Positions 54,316 to 63,584 of a DNA stretch of 64,000 bases are shown piece after piece. Every line of letters begins with the position of its first letter. Position 1 is the stretch's first letter. The translations under genes were made by a program, and so were the position numbers. The notes beneath the pieces were generated by a model that was not told the DNA's origin, searched no databases, and saw nothing but the letters and a program-made list of their open reading frames with translations. Where the stretch lies: contig CAIOTF010000016.1 of assembly GCA_903861125.1 (NCBI GenBank), positions 1 through 64,000 of the forward strand, read 5' to 3'. This DNA is from an uncultured Ignavibacteriota bacterium. GTDB taxonomy: Bacteria > Bacteroidota > Ignavibacteria > UBA10030 > UBA8401.

Positions 54316-55116
54316 TTATTTCATCCACTGTTGGTGAAATTGCAGATGCGCCTGCTGGTCGTGGAGCGTCTCCGTGCCCGGAACAAGAGAAGCGATCACC
54401 TCGTTCGGGTAACCGCTTTGAATTTCGCTGATCGAAACATTTTTCCCGGATATTGCATACAGCACACGCCACGATTTAATGGCGATCACGAATCCGCCGG
54501 CATCGTTCGTCATGATCCGCCGATAAGAATGCGGAAACGGATCGAATGAAAGGATGTCCGTCGCTCGGTCCAGAAGATGAATGCCGTGCAGACGGATAAG
54601 CCATTCGGCCTGTTCACGTGCCGTATCCGATACGGTAACTGCGTACGGCGATTCCTCCGCATTTTCCGCCTCCGCCAGCCATCCGATTTCGGCATCGGGG
54701 AACGCTTCGGCATACGGAATGTACGGTTTGATATCGAGAATGGGGGTTCCGTCGAGCAGATCGGGATTCTCTACGCGTATAACTCTCCCCTTCACATCGA
54801 TCAACTTACATAACGAAAGTCCTATCGGATTCGGCCGGTGCGGCGACCGTGTGGCAAAGACTCCGCGCTTGGTTCTGCCGCTGCGCGGCGGAAGTACTTT
54901 CGGTTTCCAATCCGCGTTCTTATGGAACCACGAAATAATCCACACGCGCTCAAATCCGTTCAGATCTTCCAGCGCCTGATCAAAATTTTTGTCGGGATAC
55001 AGTTCAATCGTGCCGATGATTAAATTTTTATCAACGCCCGGCTGACGAGGAGCATGCTGCTTTTCCAGGTACGGCGTGCGGATGATGCCGATGGGTATAA
55101 TTGTGAGTGGTTGCAA
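54316..55116 (-). CDS. trmO: tRNA N6-threonylcarbamoyladenosine methyltransferase TrmO
   Basis: 266 aa, soluble. Opens 'IIPIGIIRTPYLEKQHAPRQPG', continues 'GTIELYPDKNFDQALEDLNGFERVWIISWFHKN' and 'GVFATRSPHRPNPIGLSLCKLIDVKG' (the 'RSPHRPNPIG' motif is diagnostic), then 'DGTPILDIKPYIPYAE'. Known: TrmO (YaeB/TsaA) uses SAM to methylate the N6 of t6A37 in certain Thr-tRNAs. The C-terminal part (about 170-266) is the second domain of the E. coli-type protein. The only in-frame start is TTG at 55116; a stop (TAA) lies five codons before it, so the start is well constrained though non-ATG. Confidence 0.92.
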   Translation of the reverse strand: MQPLTIIPIGIIRTPYLEKQHAPRQPGVDKNLIIGTIELYPDKNFDQALEDLNGFERVWIISWFHKNADWKPKVLPPRSGRTKRGVFATRSPHRPNPIGLSLCKLIDVKGRVIRVENPDLLDGTPILDIKPYIPYAEAFPDAEIGWLAEAENAEESPYAVTVSDTAREQAEWLIRLHGIHLLDRATDILSFDPFPHSYRRIMTNDAGGFVIAIKSWRVLYAISGKNVSISEIQSGYPNEVIASLVPGTETLHDQQAHLQFHQQWMK

Positions 55117-55287
55117 ATGACCGTTTCTTTATTTTTGCAGAAGATAGAACAGAATATAAAATAATCCTTCAAACGATGAAGTTCAAAGTTGCTTTCTTAA
55201 CATCTGACAGCGTGCGCAAAATGCGCCGGAACAAAAAACATTTCAGACACTATCCCGCTAATTTTTCACATTGCCAATGTGGTCACT

Positions 55288-56547
55288 TCAGAATTTATAA
55301 CGGTAACTAAAGGAGAATGAATAAACCTCAACATATTCCCCTAAGCTGAAACTCAATTCTTGTCTGGTATAATCAGCAGCGATATTCAATAACGAATAGA
55401 CCCCTAGCGGTTTCTGCCAGCCGATTCCGAACGACCGGGCTTTGAGCAGATAAATATTTCCGCTGGTAGGATCATAGTTCCGTTCGTCCGGAGAAAAACC
55501 GGCTCCGGCTTTCATCGAAGCGTATTCTTCGGCTGTTCCGTCGTAATACCAACGCGTTGTTGCACTGAGCGACCGTGAAAAACTTACACTGCCGGGTGTG
55601 ACGAACGGACGAAGCGAGAACCAATAGTCCTTATAATAGTAACCGAGTGAGCCGGTATAGATTGTAATATCGCTTCCGGGTCCAAAATTCAAATACCGTG
55701 CGCCGAAAGAACCTTCAAAACTTGACGGCAGTTTTACAAATCCCTCAAGGCCTGCCCGATGCTGCGAAAACAGTGATGAGGACGAACCGGCAAAACCATA
55801 GCTGACATACGCATACACACCGCTTATGATCCTCGGATACGCATCAATCTCAAACTGCAATCCATCCTTGCCTCGTGTGTTGCGGTAGTTCAAACGCCCG
55901 ATGACCGAGCCGAAATACGTCGACCGGTTGTACTGAACCGCTACAAGGTGATTGGGATCAAACACCTTGCTGTACCGGTCATATGTTTCGCCGACACTGA
56001 TTCCCTGCATAACGAAATCCGATTTTATTGATTCACGTATCCTGGGAACTTCCGGATTCGACGGATTAAGATCCTCCAAAATTGCCAGCGTAATCAATGC
56101 TTCATCCTCCCGCTTCAGGCTCCGAAGGATCTTAGCTTTGTTGACAAGGAATTGTTCATTGTTTGGATATTTTCTCAGCCCTGTTACACAGATCCTTAGT
56201 GCTTCCTCCGGTGCATCGTCCCAGAGTTCTACATCAATCGCAAAGAGTAAGGCTTCCACGTTGAATGGTTTTTGATCTAGTACCATCCGGAGTTCTTTTC
56301 GCGCCTCGTTTCTCATGCCATCCCACGCAAGCGTACGAGCATAGAAAATTCGTATATCCGCATAATTCGGACTCTGCCGCAACGCAATCGTCAGAAGCAC
56401 TCTTGCCGAATCCCGCCGGCTGTTGAAAGCCAGGTCGCGTGCACGCCGGAACAATTCTTCGGTACCAAGCGAATCCAACGATGTTTGCGCCGGAACGAAT
56501 TGCGCCGCTGTCAGTATCGTCAATAGAAGTATAAGTTTAATTTTCAT
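55288..56547 (-). CDS. YaiO-like TPR outer-membrane beta-barrel protein
   Basis: 419 aa. Signal peptide at residues 1-20 (MKIKLILLLTILTAAQFVPAQ). Residues about 25-165 are TPR-like helices ('LAFNSRRDSARVLLTIALRQSPNYADIRIFYARTLAW', 'FNVEALLFAIDVELWDD'). Residues about 185-419 are amphipathic strands ending 'VYSFSFSYRYKF', matching the YaiO family of outer-membrane barrels. Known: TPR-barrel proteins such as PgaA export polysaccharide; YaiO lies beside a glycosyltransferase in E. coli. It is the last gene of the cluster 63339-55288, 69 bp after the sulfatase-like gene, whose TPR tail it resembles. Probable role: export porin. Confidence 0.82.
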   Translation of the reverse strand: MKIKLILLLTILTAAQFVPAQTSLDSLGTEELFRRARDLAFNSRRDSARVLLTIALRQSPNYADIRIFYARTLAWDGMRNEARKELRMVLDQKPFNVEALLFAIDVELWDDAPEEALRICVTGLRKYPNNEQFLVNKAKILRSLKREDEALITLAILEDLNPSNPEVPRIRESIKSDFVMQGISVGETYDRYSKVFDPNHLVAVQYNRSTYFGSVIGRLNYRNTRGKDGLQFEIDAYPRIISGVYAYVSYGFAGSSSSLFSQHRAGLEGFVKLPSSFEGSFGARYLNFGPGSDITIYTGSLGYYYKDYWFSLRPFVTPGSVSFSRSLSATTRWYYDGTAEEYASMKAGAGFSPDERNYDPTSGNIYLLKARSFGIGWQKPLGVYSLLNIAADYTRQELSFSLGEYVEVYSFSFSYRYKF

Positions 56548-56616
56548 AATGGTACAATGAAGTAATTGAAGAACATTTTCACACTATGCATCACGAAACG
56601 GATCACGCCGAAAGAA

Positions 56617-59103
56617 TCATCGTCTTCTCATTGCTCCTGCGATCTTCAGTTCCAATGCTTTTGCGTCGGCAAGCTGCGGAGACTGTTTAAGAACTACTTT
56701 CACTTCCCGCTGTGCCTCCGCGTTTTGTCCTTTCTCGAACAGGATCTTTGCTTTCATTAATCGTGCGTACGTATTTTCAGGGAGCAGATCCACGGCATGT
56801 GCCGCATGCTTCAGTGCCTCGTCGGCATTACCGGACCAATATTCCGTTTGCGCAAGACCAAAATATGCATCGGAATAATTCGGTGAGCGTCGGATCACTT
56901 CCGTGAATGCTGCCGTTGCTTCCGCGTACCGGTGCTCCCAGGCAAAGGTCCTTCCCATCAATGTCCGTACATCGTGATAATCGGGATTGAGGGCAAGCAG
57001 CCTTCTGCAAATTCCGCGCGATTCCTCGTAAAATCCTTTGAATGCGGTATCCCGCGCAATATTAAACCATTGATCGCTGTTCCTGTCCATGCGGTCGATC
57101 GCCGCAAACAGCGAATCGTCGTTTGTTGATACCGCCGCAAATCGTTTCAAATTATCGGAAGGATAAATTTTATTCGAGGAGCAGACATAGGCGCAGAGCG
57201 ATACATACGCAGAGCGCTTTGCTTCGAGCGTCTTCCTGATATCGTCATTCTTAATCTCCTCGATCCGCAGACCGTCAAATACTTCAAACAGCCGGTCGCC
57301 GGAAAGGTAATACTTTCCGTCAAGATAATCCGAGATCTCTCCTTTGAACGGCATGAACGCCCGCGAACGGAGATTGCGGTAATCTTTTGCCGTGTCCATG
57401 ATCGTACCGACCCAGTGCGATTCTTTGGGAAGATTCATAGCATAGTTTTTCTTTAAAAATCCGAGGATCGTCGGAACAAAATCGGCATGCGTCGAAACGG
57501 AGAGAATCTCCGCCGGTTGCTTCAGCATCGGAGAAAAAATGATGAATGGAACTCTGTACCGGTCGATCTTCGTATCGGCCGGAACGGGTATTAAGCGGTG
57601 GTCACCGGTAATAACAAAAATCGTGTTGCTGAAGTCGCTGCGCTTTTTATACGCTTCAATGAAATGCCGTATAGCGTCATCAGAGTACAGCAGCGCGGAA
57701 TAGATCTCCTTGTACTGTCCATAGCCCGTTTTCTTTTCCCCGCTCAGGTTCATCGTGTCGAGCATTCGCTCGAACAATTTCTGGTATTGCTCCCAATGCG
57801 GCGGTTTGAACGGTTCATGCGTTGAAAGTGTCAGATACAGATCCAAACGCGGAACAAAATTTGCCTCGTTGATATCCTGCAGAGAACGTTTGAAAAGATC
57901 ATCATCGGCATACCCCCACGAAAAACCGGTCTCCGTTGGCGGGGATTTTTCATACGGCGGCAGAAAATCCCCTTCATCGATGATGTTCCTGATCTGCTGC
58001 CGTTCGAGGAAGATATTCTGCTTGTCGAAATTGATCCGTCCGCCGTAATAGAACGAAGAGCGATAGCCGTTCTGCTCCAACAGAGTAAAGAGTGAACGGT
58101 GATCCGGCATGTCTGACGCCAGTTCCATGAATCCTTTTTCACTGAACGGCAATGATGCCGTCAGCGACGGGAGCACTCCGAATGTGCGTCCGGTTGTGCT
58201 GAGAAAATTTTTAAAGAAAAGACTTCTCCGCGAGAGTGAATCGATAAACGGCATGAATCCGGCGTGGTTCCCGCCATTCACGAACGAACTTCCCATCCCT
58301 TCAACGATGACGATTACGATGTTCGGTTTTGCTTGCTGAACGTTCATAAAATTTCCCAGAACGTCGGTATAGTCAGCGGTATGGAGGAACGGATATTCCT
58401 TCTCCGAATATCCTGTACCGCCGAACACCTTTTGAACGAAGTACTGCGCAGACTCTCTGGTGAAATGAAGCGTTTTATTTTCCGCAATATTGAATTCTAC
58501 CTCGCTCCCGAAACTTCCCGGTGACGGTTCAAAAATAAACAGCAGCGGAAACGATAGAACGGACAAACCGTAAAAACCCTGCACAAGAAATTTTGGAGAA
58601 GGTAGCTTTAATGCAATTGCCGGTAACGCTGCGATGAACACTCCGATCGCAATGAAAAAGAGAGCGATAAAAGGACTGACACCGCCGGAGGCACTGACGG
58701 TTTCCCGAATATCGCTCAATGAATATCCGTACAGATCCGCACTGAGAGGAAGCAGGGTAACGGTAAAATATTGCGTCAACCCCAAAGTGAGAAAGACGAA
58801 GAACATCAACAGCGCAAGATGCACCCGCATGGCAACAACAACGTTCGCAGCATTCGACAGCAGATGGTACACTATGGAAAGCACGAACATTACACAGGCA
58901 ATAAAAATTATATCTGCAACAAAGGACCAGAAGATAATATTTGCAAACGACGCATCGGCAGGGACTGCATGACCGACAGCAATGAGTTCATACAGACGGA
59001 TAAGGAGCAGCAATATTCCCGCAAAGAAATTCACCGCCACAAACGGATGTGAATTGTACAGCAAACGGTTCCCCGTTCTTTCAACGACTGATTGATCAGG
59101 CAT
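56617..59103 (-). CDS. LTA-synthase-like membrane phosphotransferase/sulfatase with C-terminal TPRs
   Basis: 828 aa from the ATG at 59103; a TTG lies two codons upstream. About five transmembrane helices between residues 20 and 195. The alkaline-phosphatase-fold domain follows: 'PNIVIVIVEGMGSSF' (metal Glu near 268), 'FFKNFLSTTGRTFGVLPSLTAS' (candidate nucleophile Thr near 304), 'LYLTLSTHEPFKPP', and 'TIFVITGDHRLIP' with the metal Asp-His pair. Residues about 680-828 are TPRs ('YFGLAQTEYWSGNADEALKHAAHAV'). Known: LTA-synthase-type enzymes move glycerol-phosphate or ethanolamine-phosphate groups outside the inner membrane. The TPR tail is unusual. It lies 37 bp after the GT2 gene, so a role in decorating the polymer made there is inferred. 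Confidence 0.85.
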   Translation of the reverse strand: MPDQSVVERTGNRLLYNSHPFVAVNFFAGILLLLIRLYELIAVGHAVPADASFANIIFWSFVADIIFIACVMFVLSIVYHLLSNAANVVVAMRVHLALLMFFVFLTLGLTQYFTVTLLPLSADLYGYSLSDIRETVSASGGVSPFIALFFIAIGVFIAALPAIALKLPSPKFLVQGFYGLSVLSFPLLFIFEPSPGSFGSEVEFNIAENKTLHFTRESAQYFVQKVFGGTGYSEKEYPFLHTADYTDVLGNFMNVQQAKPNIVIVIVEGMGSSFVNGGNHAGFMPFIDSLSRRSLFFKNFLSTTGRTFGVLPSLTASLPFSEKGFMELASDMPDHRSLFTLLEQNGYRSSFYYGGRINFDKQNIFLERQQIRNIIDEGDFLPPYEKSPPTETGFSWGYADDDLFKRSLQDINEANFVPRLDLYLTLSTHEPFKPPHWEQYQKLFERMLDTMNLSGEKKTGYGQYKEIYSALLYSDDAIRHFIEAYKKRSDFSNTIFVITGDHRLIPVPADTKIDRYRVPFIIFSPMLKQPAEILSVSTHADFVPTILGFLKKNYAMNLPKESHWVGTIMDTAKDYRNLRSRAFMPFKGEISDYLDGKYYLSGDRLFEVFDGLRIEEIKNDDIRKTLEAKRSAYVSLCAYVCSSNKIYPSDNLKRFAAVSTNDDSLFAAIDRMDRNSDQWFNIARDTAFKGFYEESRGICRRLLALNPDYHDVRTLMGRTFAWEHRYAEATAAFTEVIRRSPNYSDAYFGLAQTEYWSGNADEALKHAAHAVDLLPENTYARLMKAKILFEKGQNAEAQREVKVVLKQSPQLADAKALELKIAGAMRRR

Positions 59104-59146
59104 GGTCAATTTTTATAAATATTGAGAGACATTAAATTTATTTTTA

Positions 59147-60574
59147 TTATTTCCTCTTAAATCCTACGCGCGTCATCACGCCCCACGATTGTACGCCGCG
59201 GGCATAATCCCAGAATGCCTTGATCCGCCACCAGACGGTGATCTGCCGGTATCCGAAATTTTCAACAACAGCAAGCACAAGCAACTTCAACAGATCCTGC
59301 GTTCGCGGATAACGGTGGAATGATATCTCTTCAAGAATAACAGAACTTATCGAGAACATCACACCATAGATGACCGAGACAACAAAAAAGAGGGTAAAGA
59401 TTTCGGCGTTCACCATTCCGAAATAAAATCCAAGACCGACAGCAACATACCCGATCGCTTCAATCACCGGCCCCAATAATTCTATGAAGACAAAATACGG
59501 CACGCTGACGAGCCCGAGCACCTTATACCGTTTATTGAAGAGCATTTTCTTGTGAATCAGCAGCGTATCAAGCAATCCGCGATGCCAGCGATTCCGCTGC
59601 CGGCCGAGTATTTTCAGCGTTTCCGGCGCTTCCGTCCAGCAGACCGGATCGGGAACAAATTCCACGCTATAGGGGATATTGTTCTCCAGGCAATACCGGT
59701 GCATCCGCACAATCAATTCCATATCCTCACCGACGGTATTATGTTTGTATCCCCCCACCTTGAGCACGATCTCTCTGCTGAATAGTCCGAAGGCTCCGGA
59801 AATAATCAAAAGACCGTTGATTGCTCCCCACCCCATTCTGCCCGAAAGATATGCGCGGTAATATTCTATCACCTGAAAGGACGGGATTAATTTTTTCGAC
59901 AGACGCACATCCAAAACATGTCCTCGTTCGATCTTGCATCCGTTTGCAATGCGCACAATTCCGCCCACGGCAATCACCCGGTCATCATCCAAAAACGGTT
60001 TGGCTACTTTCAACAGTGCATCGCTTTCAAGGATCGAATCGGCATCGATGGCACAGACAAGCGGATAGCGAGAGACATTGATTCCGACATTCAATGCGTC
60101 CGCTTTGCCGCCGTTCACTTTGTCGACAACAATCAGATTCCTGTATTCCGTCTTTCGCGATACGTAGATGCCGCGAACCTCCTTCGTTGCAATCGCAGGA
60201 ATGTATGCCCGTTCCGTTTTTATCAGATCGAATTCTATTATCATTATTTCGAGCGTATTGTCCCTGCTTCCATCGTTAATGAAAAGGACTTCCGCTGTCG
60301 GATAGTTCAGCTTCAGCAGCGAGATCACGCTTTCAACGCATGTTGCGGATTCATTGAATGCCGGTGCAAGGATCGAAACGGGAGGAGCCAATTCGGACTG
60401 CATGATCACCCGGTAGTCACAGAATTCGTGACGGCGTAAATAGGTAATGATGGCGCCAAACGAGATGGCATACATGGAAAAATAGAACACGTTCACGAAA
60501 ACAAAAAATCCGATGATAAACAACGCATAGGTGTTCAGCACAAGATTGGTGAACTCAATAAAAAGTTCCATCAT
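59147..60574 (-). CDS. Family 2 processive glycosyltransferase (membrane)
   Basis: 475 aa. N-terminal transmembrane helices at about residues 15-45. Catalytic core: 'VSILAPAFNESATCVESV', Asp101 in 'LFINDGSRDNT', DxD at 177-179 ('CAIDADSILE'), Glu283-Asp284 in 'TVGEDMELIVRMH', and QxxRW at 326-330 ('GRQRNRWHRGLLDTLL'), the signature of processive enzymes such as PgaC and chitin or hyaluronan synthases. Four C-terminal transmembrane helices lie at about 345-430. No PilZ domain. It should polymerise a UDP- or GDP-sugar while threading the chain across the inner membrane. Its ATG overlaps the stop of the HEAT protein gene by four bases, so the two are coupled. Confidence 0.9.
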   Translation of the reverse strand: MMELFIEFTNLVLNTYALFIIGFFVFVNVFYFSMYAISFGAIITYLRRHEFCDYRVIMQSELAPPVSILAPAFNESATCVESVISLLKLNYPTAEVLFINDGSRDNTLEIMIIEFDLIKTERAYIPAIATKEVRGIYVSRKTEYRNLIVVDKVNGGKADALNVGINVSRYPLVCAIDADSILESDALLKVAKPFLDDDRVIAVGGIVRIANGCKIERGHVLDVRLSKKLIPSFQVIEYYRAYLSGRMGWGAINGLLIISGAFGLFSREIVLKVGGYKHNTVGEDMELIVRMHRYCLENNIPYSVEFVPDPVCWTEAPETLKILGRQRNRWHRGLLDTLLIHKKMLFNKRYKVLGLVSVPYFVFIELLGPVIEAIGYVAVGLGFYFGMVNAEIFTLFFVVSVIYGVMFSISSVILEEISFHRYPRTQDLLKLLVLAVVENFGYRQITVWWRIKAFWDYARGVQSWGVMTRVGFKRK

Positions 60575-61674
60575 ACGTTATCCTCATCAATCGTTGAGGT
60601 ATCCACCGGTAATCCCGCCTCATGCAGGAACTGCATCGCGATCATCCGCACTTCAGCATCATCAAGCGTCACTGCATAGGTCAAACTTTTAATCCCTAAT
60701 TTTCCGGAACGGGCCAACGCCTCTGCGGCGGCAAACTTCACTTTCAGCGTATCCTTCACCAGCATCCAATAGAGATCGTACGCCATGGACGGCGTAGAAA
60801 GATTCCCCGCAGCTTTGGCCGCATCAACGCGCAATTGCTCATCCTCAGAAAATAAAAACCGTTGTATGACAGGAATACTTCGTTCATCGCCGATCCTTCC
60901 CAGCGCAATCAGACTCTTGTGTTTCACATCGCGGACCGAATAGTCAATATATTCAAGCAATGTGGGGGTTGCCTTGATGTCGCCCAAAATACCAAGCATT
61001 TCAACGCTAAATCCCTGTATTTTCGGATATTTTGACTGCATCGCCGTTACTAAATGAGGGACCGAATTCTCGCCAAATGCGAGAATGGACCGCGACAGTC
61101 TCACCTGCATCCACGGCGTCATCTCCTTCAGCCGCATCAGAATCGGACCGAGGATTTCCACTCCGGCTATATCAAGCATCGCCTGTGCTGCTTCGGTCCT
61201 GACATCGTCGTTCTGATCATCAAGGCATTTTTCAAGGTACGGCAGCGACGATTCATTCATCATCAATCCCGCATTTTTGCTTCCTTTCGCGCGGATCCAC
61301 CAGCGGTCATCCTGAAGGGATTTGTTCGTTTCATCCACAAAACCGAAATAATGAAATGCGTGGGTCAGCCGTACAAGCGTTTCGCCGATCACTTCTGTTG
61401 TCAGTTGGAGCATGACACGTTTCAACGATCGTTTGCGGGGATTGTTCCTTGAGACGTTTACGATTTCGAGTCCGTTTTCCAGTTGAACGAGATACGGCTG
61501 GAGGCGCCGGATAAATTCGGCACGGTGTGTATTGACATCGTCGGTATCGATGTCGGCAAAGAGATATTCGTTAAGGAGCGCACGAGTGTGGGTATCGTTG
61601 CGGTCCAATTTCGTTTCAATGGATCCGGCACGCACCTTCGAAACGATCAGAGCGATCGATCCCAAGGCGATCAA
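60571..61674 (-). CDS. HEAT-repeat membrane-anchored protein, N-terminus uncertain
   Basis: 367 aa as given from a TTG at 61674, but the hydrophobic helix is cut. The frame continues upstream as 'IFFLFVLVTTFLALFLIALG...' without ATG, GTG or TTG before a TGA near 61750. One base fewer in the T7 run (A7 at 61712-61718 on the plus strand) would join a GTG at 61741 ('TGKGHRHFF') in frame and give a positively charged start plus a complete transmembrane helix. Residues about 130-360 hold HEAT/PBS-lyase-like repeats ('LEKCLDDQNDDVRTEAAQAMLDIA', 'RDVKHKSLIALGRIGDERSIPVIQRFL', 'LRVDAAKAAGNL'). HEAT proteins are docking scaffolds; coupled to the GT2 gene, it may assemble the synthase complex. Confidence 0.8.
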   Translation of the reverse strand: MIALGSIALIVSKVRAGSIETKLDRNDTHTRALLNEYLFADIDTDDVNTHRAEFIRRLQPYLVQLENGLEIVNVSRNNPRKRSLKRVMLQLTTEVIGETLVRLTHAFHYFGFVDETNKSLQDDRWWIRAKGSKNAGLMMNESSLPYLEKCLDDQNDDVRTEAAQAMLDIAGVEILGPILMRLKEMTPWMQVRLSRSILAFGENSVPHLVTAMQSKYPKIQGFSVEMLGILGDIKATPTLLEYIDYSVRDVKHKSLIALGRIGDERSIPVIQRFLFSEDEQLRVDAAKAAGNLSTPSMAYDLYWMLVKDTLKVKFAAAEALARSGKLGIKSLTYAVTLDDAEVRMIAMQFLHEAGLPVDTSTIDEDNV

Positions 61675-61768
61675 AAAGAGCGCAAGAAATGTAGTAACAA
61701 GTACAAAAAGGAAAAAAATGGCGGTGTCCCTTCCCGGTCACGTGTGAATCAATGACGGATCGCGGCAA

Positions 61769-62959
61769 TTACCGCGTCCGACCCGACTGTTGTCTCACCG
61801 ATTCGTGCAGTATTTGTTTCATCATCGGAAGATAGAATTTCCAAAAGAAACGTGTCTGATCGGAAACATAATAGAACGAAAATAATTTACTCAGCACAAA
61901 CTCAACATTCCAATATTCGGCAAGAAGCGTTTCAACACGGTTATCGGCAAAGTCACCCGCGAAATAGATATTGCGTTCCGTCGAATCCGAGACCACCACG
62001 GCAGGAAACGATAGCGGCAATCCGGCGGTGATCATCTTCTCTTTTCCCTCCTGATTGCATTGAATTTCATATTGCGCTATCGTCCGTGCAGACGAATCGA
62101 CATTCATAATCTCAAAGAAATAATAATACGGAACATTGTCTTCGGTGTCCGTTAGCAGATGATGTTCGCTGTTCCGGATGATCACCGGTGTATGTGCAAG
62201 ATCGTGTGATTCAAGCACAATAATGGCCGGTTTTTCATCGCCGAGTTTTCGTTTAACGGTGATAATGAGCCCCCGTCCCGAAAAATCCCACTGCCGGCGG
62301 TATTGTTTCTCATACAGGTCTTTCATCCATCGCGCGGCGGTGTTCACATCGTCGTAATAGCGGCCGAGTGCTCCGGTGAACCGGACGCCGAACATCCGTT
62401 CGAGCCGTATCTGTACCGGCCTGTCGTCCAGCTGCGGATCCTGCATCGTATTGAATTCCGCAATCGACATTCTACCGAGCGAATCATACTGTTCGATCAT
62501 TTGCATCTCATCGCTGCTCATTCCCCCGTACTTAAGAGAAATGGGAATATACGTTTCGGGGATCAGCCGTTCATACCGGGCGTATTCCATCGGATAGTCA
62601 TACACTCCGTACGTATCGACGATGTATAACAGATTGGCATGCTGAAGTTGTAACTGCGAGAGTGAACTGTAGGAACTGTCTTTCGGCTGGAAGCCGTAGT
62701 AGTCTTTTTCCTCGTCGTAAAATTCGTTCGTACGCGGTTCAACGATCCTCCAGTGACGCAGCAGCCACATGAAAGAACGATGCTCGCGATAATCTTCGCC
62801 GGCGGTCTTGTCAATCACCACAACGGAAAGAGGTGTCGTGGGTTTAAGAAACCAATAGATATACGGAAGGACGAATACAACAATAAGGAGAACAACGATA
62901 ACGGAGATGATCTTGTGAGTGTAAATAAAACGCTTTTTCGTTCGTCGCATGGATAGCAC
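61769..62959 (-). CDS. Membrane-anchored protein of unknown function
   Basis: 396 aa from a GTG at 62959; the ATG three codons later (62950) is an equally good start. One transmembrane helix at about residues 15-33 ('IISVIVVLLIVVFVLPYIYWFL') after a basic N-terminus ('RRTKKRF'), so the rest is periplasmic. The large domain has alternating strands and helices, including 'SVVVIDKTAGEDY', 'ANLLYIVDTYGVY', 'GMSSDEMQMIEQYDSLGRMSIAEFN' and 'AIIVLESHDLAHTPVIIRN'. The pattern is reminiscent of a class I amidotransferase-like or Rossmann fold, but no family was recognised. It starts two bases after the stop of the response regulator gene. Its conserved place before the HEAT and GT2 genes suggests a periplasmic component of the polysaccharide system. 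Confidence 0.8.
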   Translation of the reverse strand: MLSMRRTKKRFIYTHKIISVIVVLLIVVFVLPYIYWFLKPTTPLSVVVIDKTAGEDYREHRSFMWLLRHWRIVEPRTNEFYDEEKDYYGFQPKDSSYSSLSQLQLQHANLLYIVDTYGVYDYPMEYARYERLIPETYIPISLKYGGMSSDEMQMIEQYDSLGRMSIAEFNTMQDPQLDDRPVQIRLERMFGVRFTGALGRYYDDVNTAARWMKDLYEKQYRRQWDFSGRGLIITVKRKLGDEKPAIIVLESHDLAHTPVIIRNSEHHLLTDTEDNVPYYYFFEIMNVDSSARTIAQYEIQCNQEGKEKMITAGLPLSFPAVVVSDSTERNIYFAGDFADNRVETLLAEYWNVEFVLSKLFSFYYVSDQTRFFWKFYLPMMKQILHESVRQQSGRTR

Positions 62960-62961
62960 CG

Positions 62962-63339
62962 TTAGGTCTTAATGCGCGCCAGGACAGTTTTCACGCGAAC
63001 AAGAAGTTCCTGAGGACTGAAAGGTTTTTTTATGTAATCTTCCACTCCGAGTGAAAATCCTTCAACAACCTCTTTTTCTAATGTGCGAGATGTGAGCATG
63101 ATAATCGGTATGGATTTATTTTTTGGATCCTTCTTCAGTTCAATAACCAGTTCTTTTCCATTCATGATCGGCATCATCACGTCGGTAATGACAAGATTGA
63201 CGATGGTATTTTTTAAAAATTCTATCGCTTCCGCGCCGTTATGGGCGGTAAATACCTCGTATCCTGAGTTCTTCAGTTTAAAGGTAACAAGCTGCTCTAT
63301 GTTGCTGTCGTCTTCAACGACAAGAATTTTTTCTGCCAT
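62962..63339 (-). CDS. Single-domain response regulator (CheY-like)
   Basis: 125 aa from the ATG at 63339; a TTG four codons upstream is also in frame. One receiver domain: 'KILVVEDDSN', phospho-Asp in 'LVITDVMMPIMNG', Thr in 'IIMLTSRT', Lys in 'VEDYIKKPFSPQELL'. No output domain. It is the first gene of the cluster, and the next gene begins two bases after its stop, so it probably controls the cluster's enzymes by direct binding. A TATATTTG box at about 63347-63354 fits a Bacteroidetes -7 promoter element just before it. Confidence 0.9.
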   Translation of the reverse strand: MAEKILVVEDDSNIEQLVTFKLKNSGYEVFTAHNGAEAIEFLKNTIVNLVITDVMMPIMNGKELVIELKKDPKNKSIPIIMLTSRTLEKEVVEGFSLGVEDYIKKPFSPQELLVRVKTVLARIKT

Positions 63340-63356
63340 ATATTTTAACAAATATA

Positions 63357-63396
63357 CAAAAAAAGCTAAGGGAAAGCACTCCGCCTTCCCTTAGCT
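63357..63396 (-). terminator. Terminator of tRNA-Gly
   Basis: On the minus strand GCTAAGGGAA ... TTCCCTTAGC forms a 10-bp stem followed by seven T residues. It lies directly downstream of the tRNA 3' end and just before the response regulator gene. Confidence 0.88.
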
Positions 63397-63400
63397 TTAG

Positions 63401-63472
63401 AGCGAGAGACGGGGATCGAACCCGCGACGTCAAGCTTGGGAAGCTTGCATTCTACCACTGAATTACTCTCGC
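63401..63472 (-). tRNA. tRNA-Gly (anticodon CCC)
   Basis: 72 nt. Acceptor GCGAGAG pairs with CTCTCGC. The anticodon stem CAAGC/GCTTG carries the loop TTCCCAA, giving anticodon CCC for GGG codons. T arm GCGGG-TTCGATC-CCCGT. Discriminator U73, normal for glycine tRNAs. CCA is not encoded. Confidence 0.93.
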
Positions 63473-63584
63473 AATACCTTATAAAGTACAATATTTTTAC
63501 ATATATTGCATCGGTAAAAATGGAAACTTTTTCTCATCCATTCCGGTTACAGATGTCATATCACCACTATCAAAAGGGGTTATT

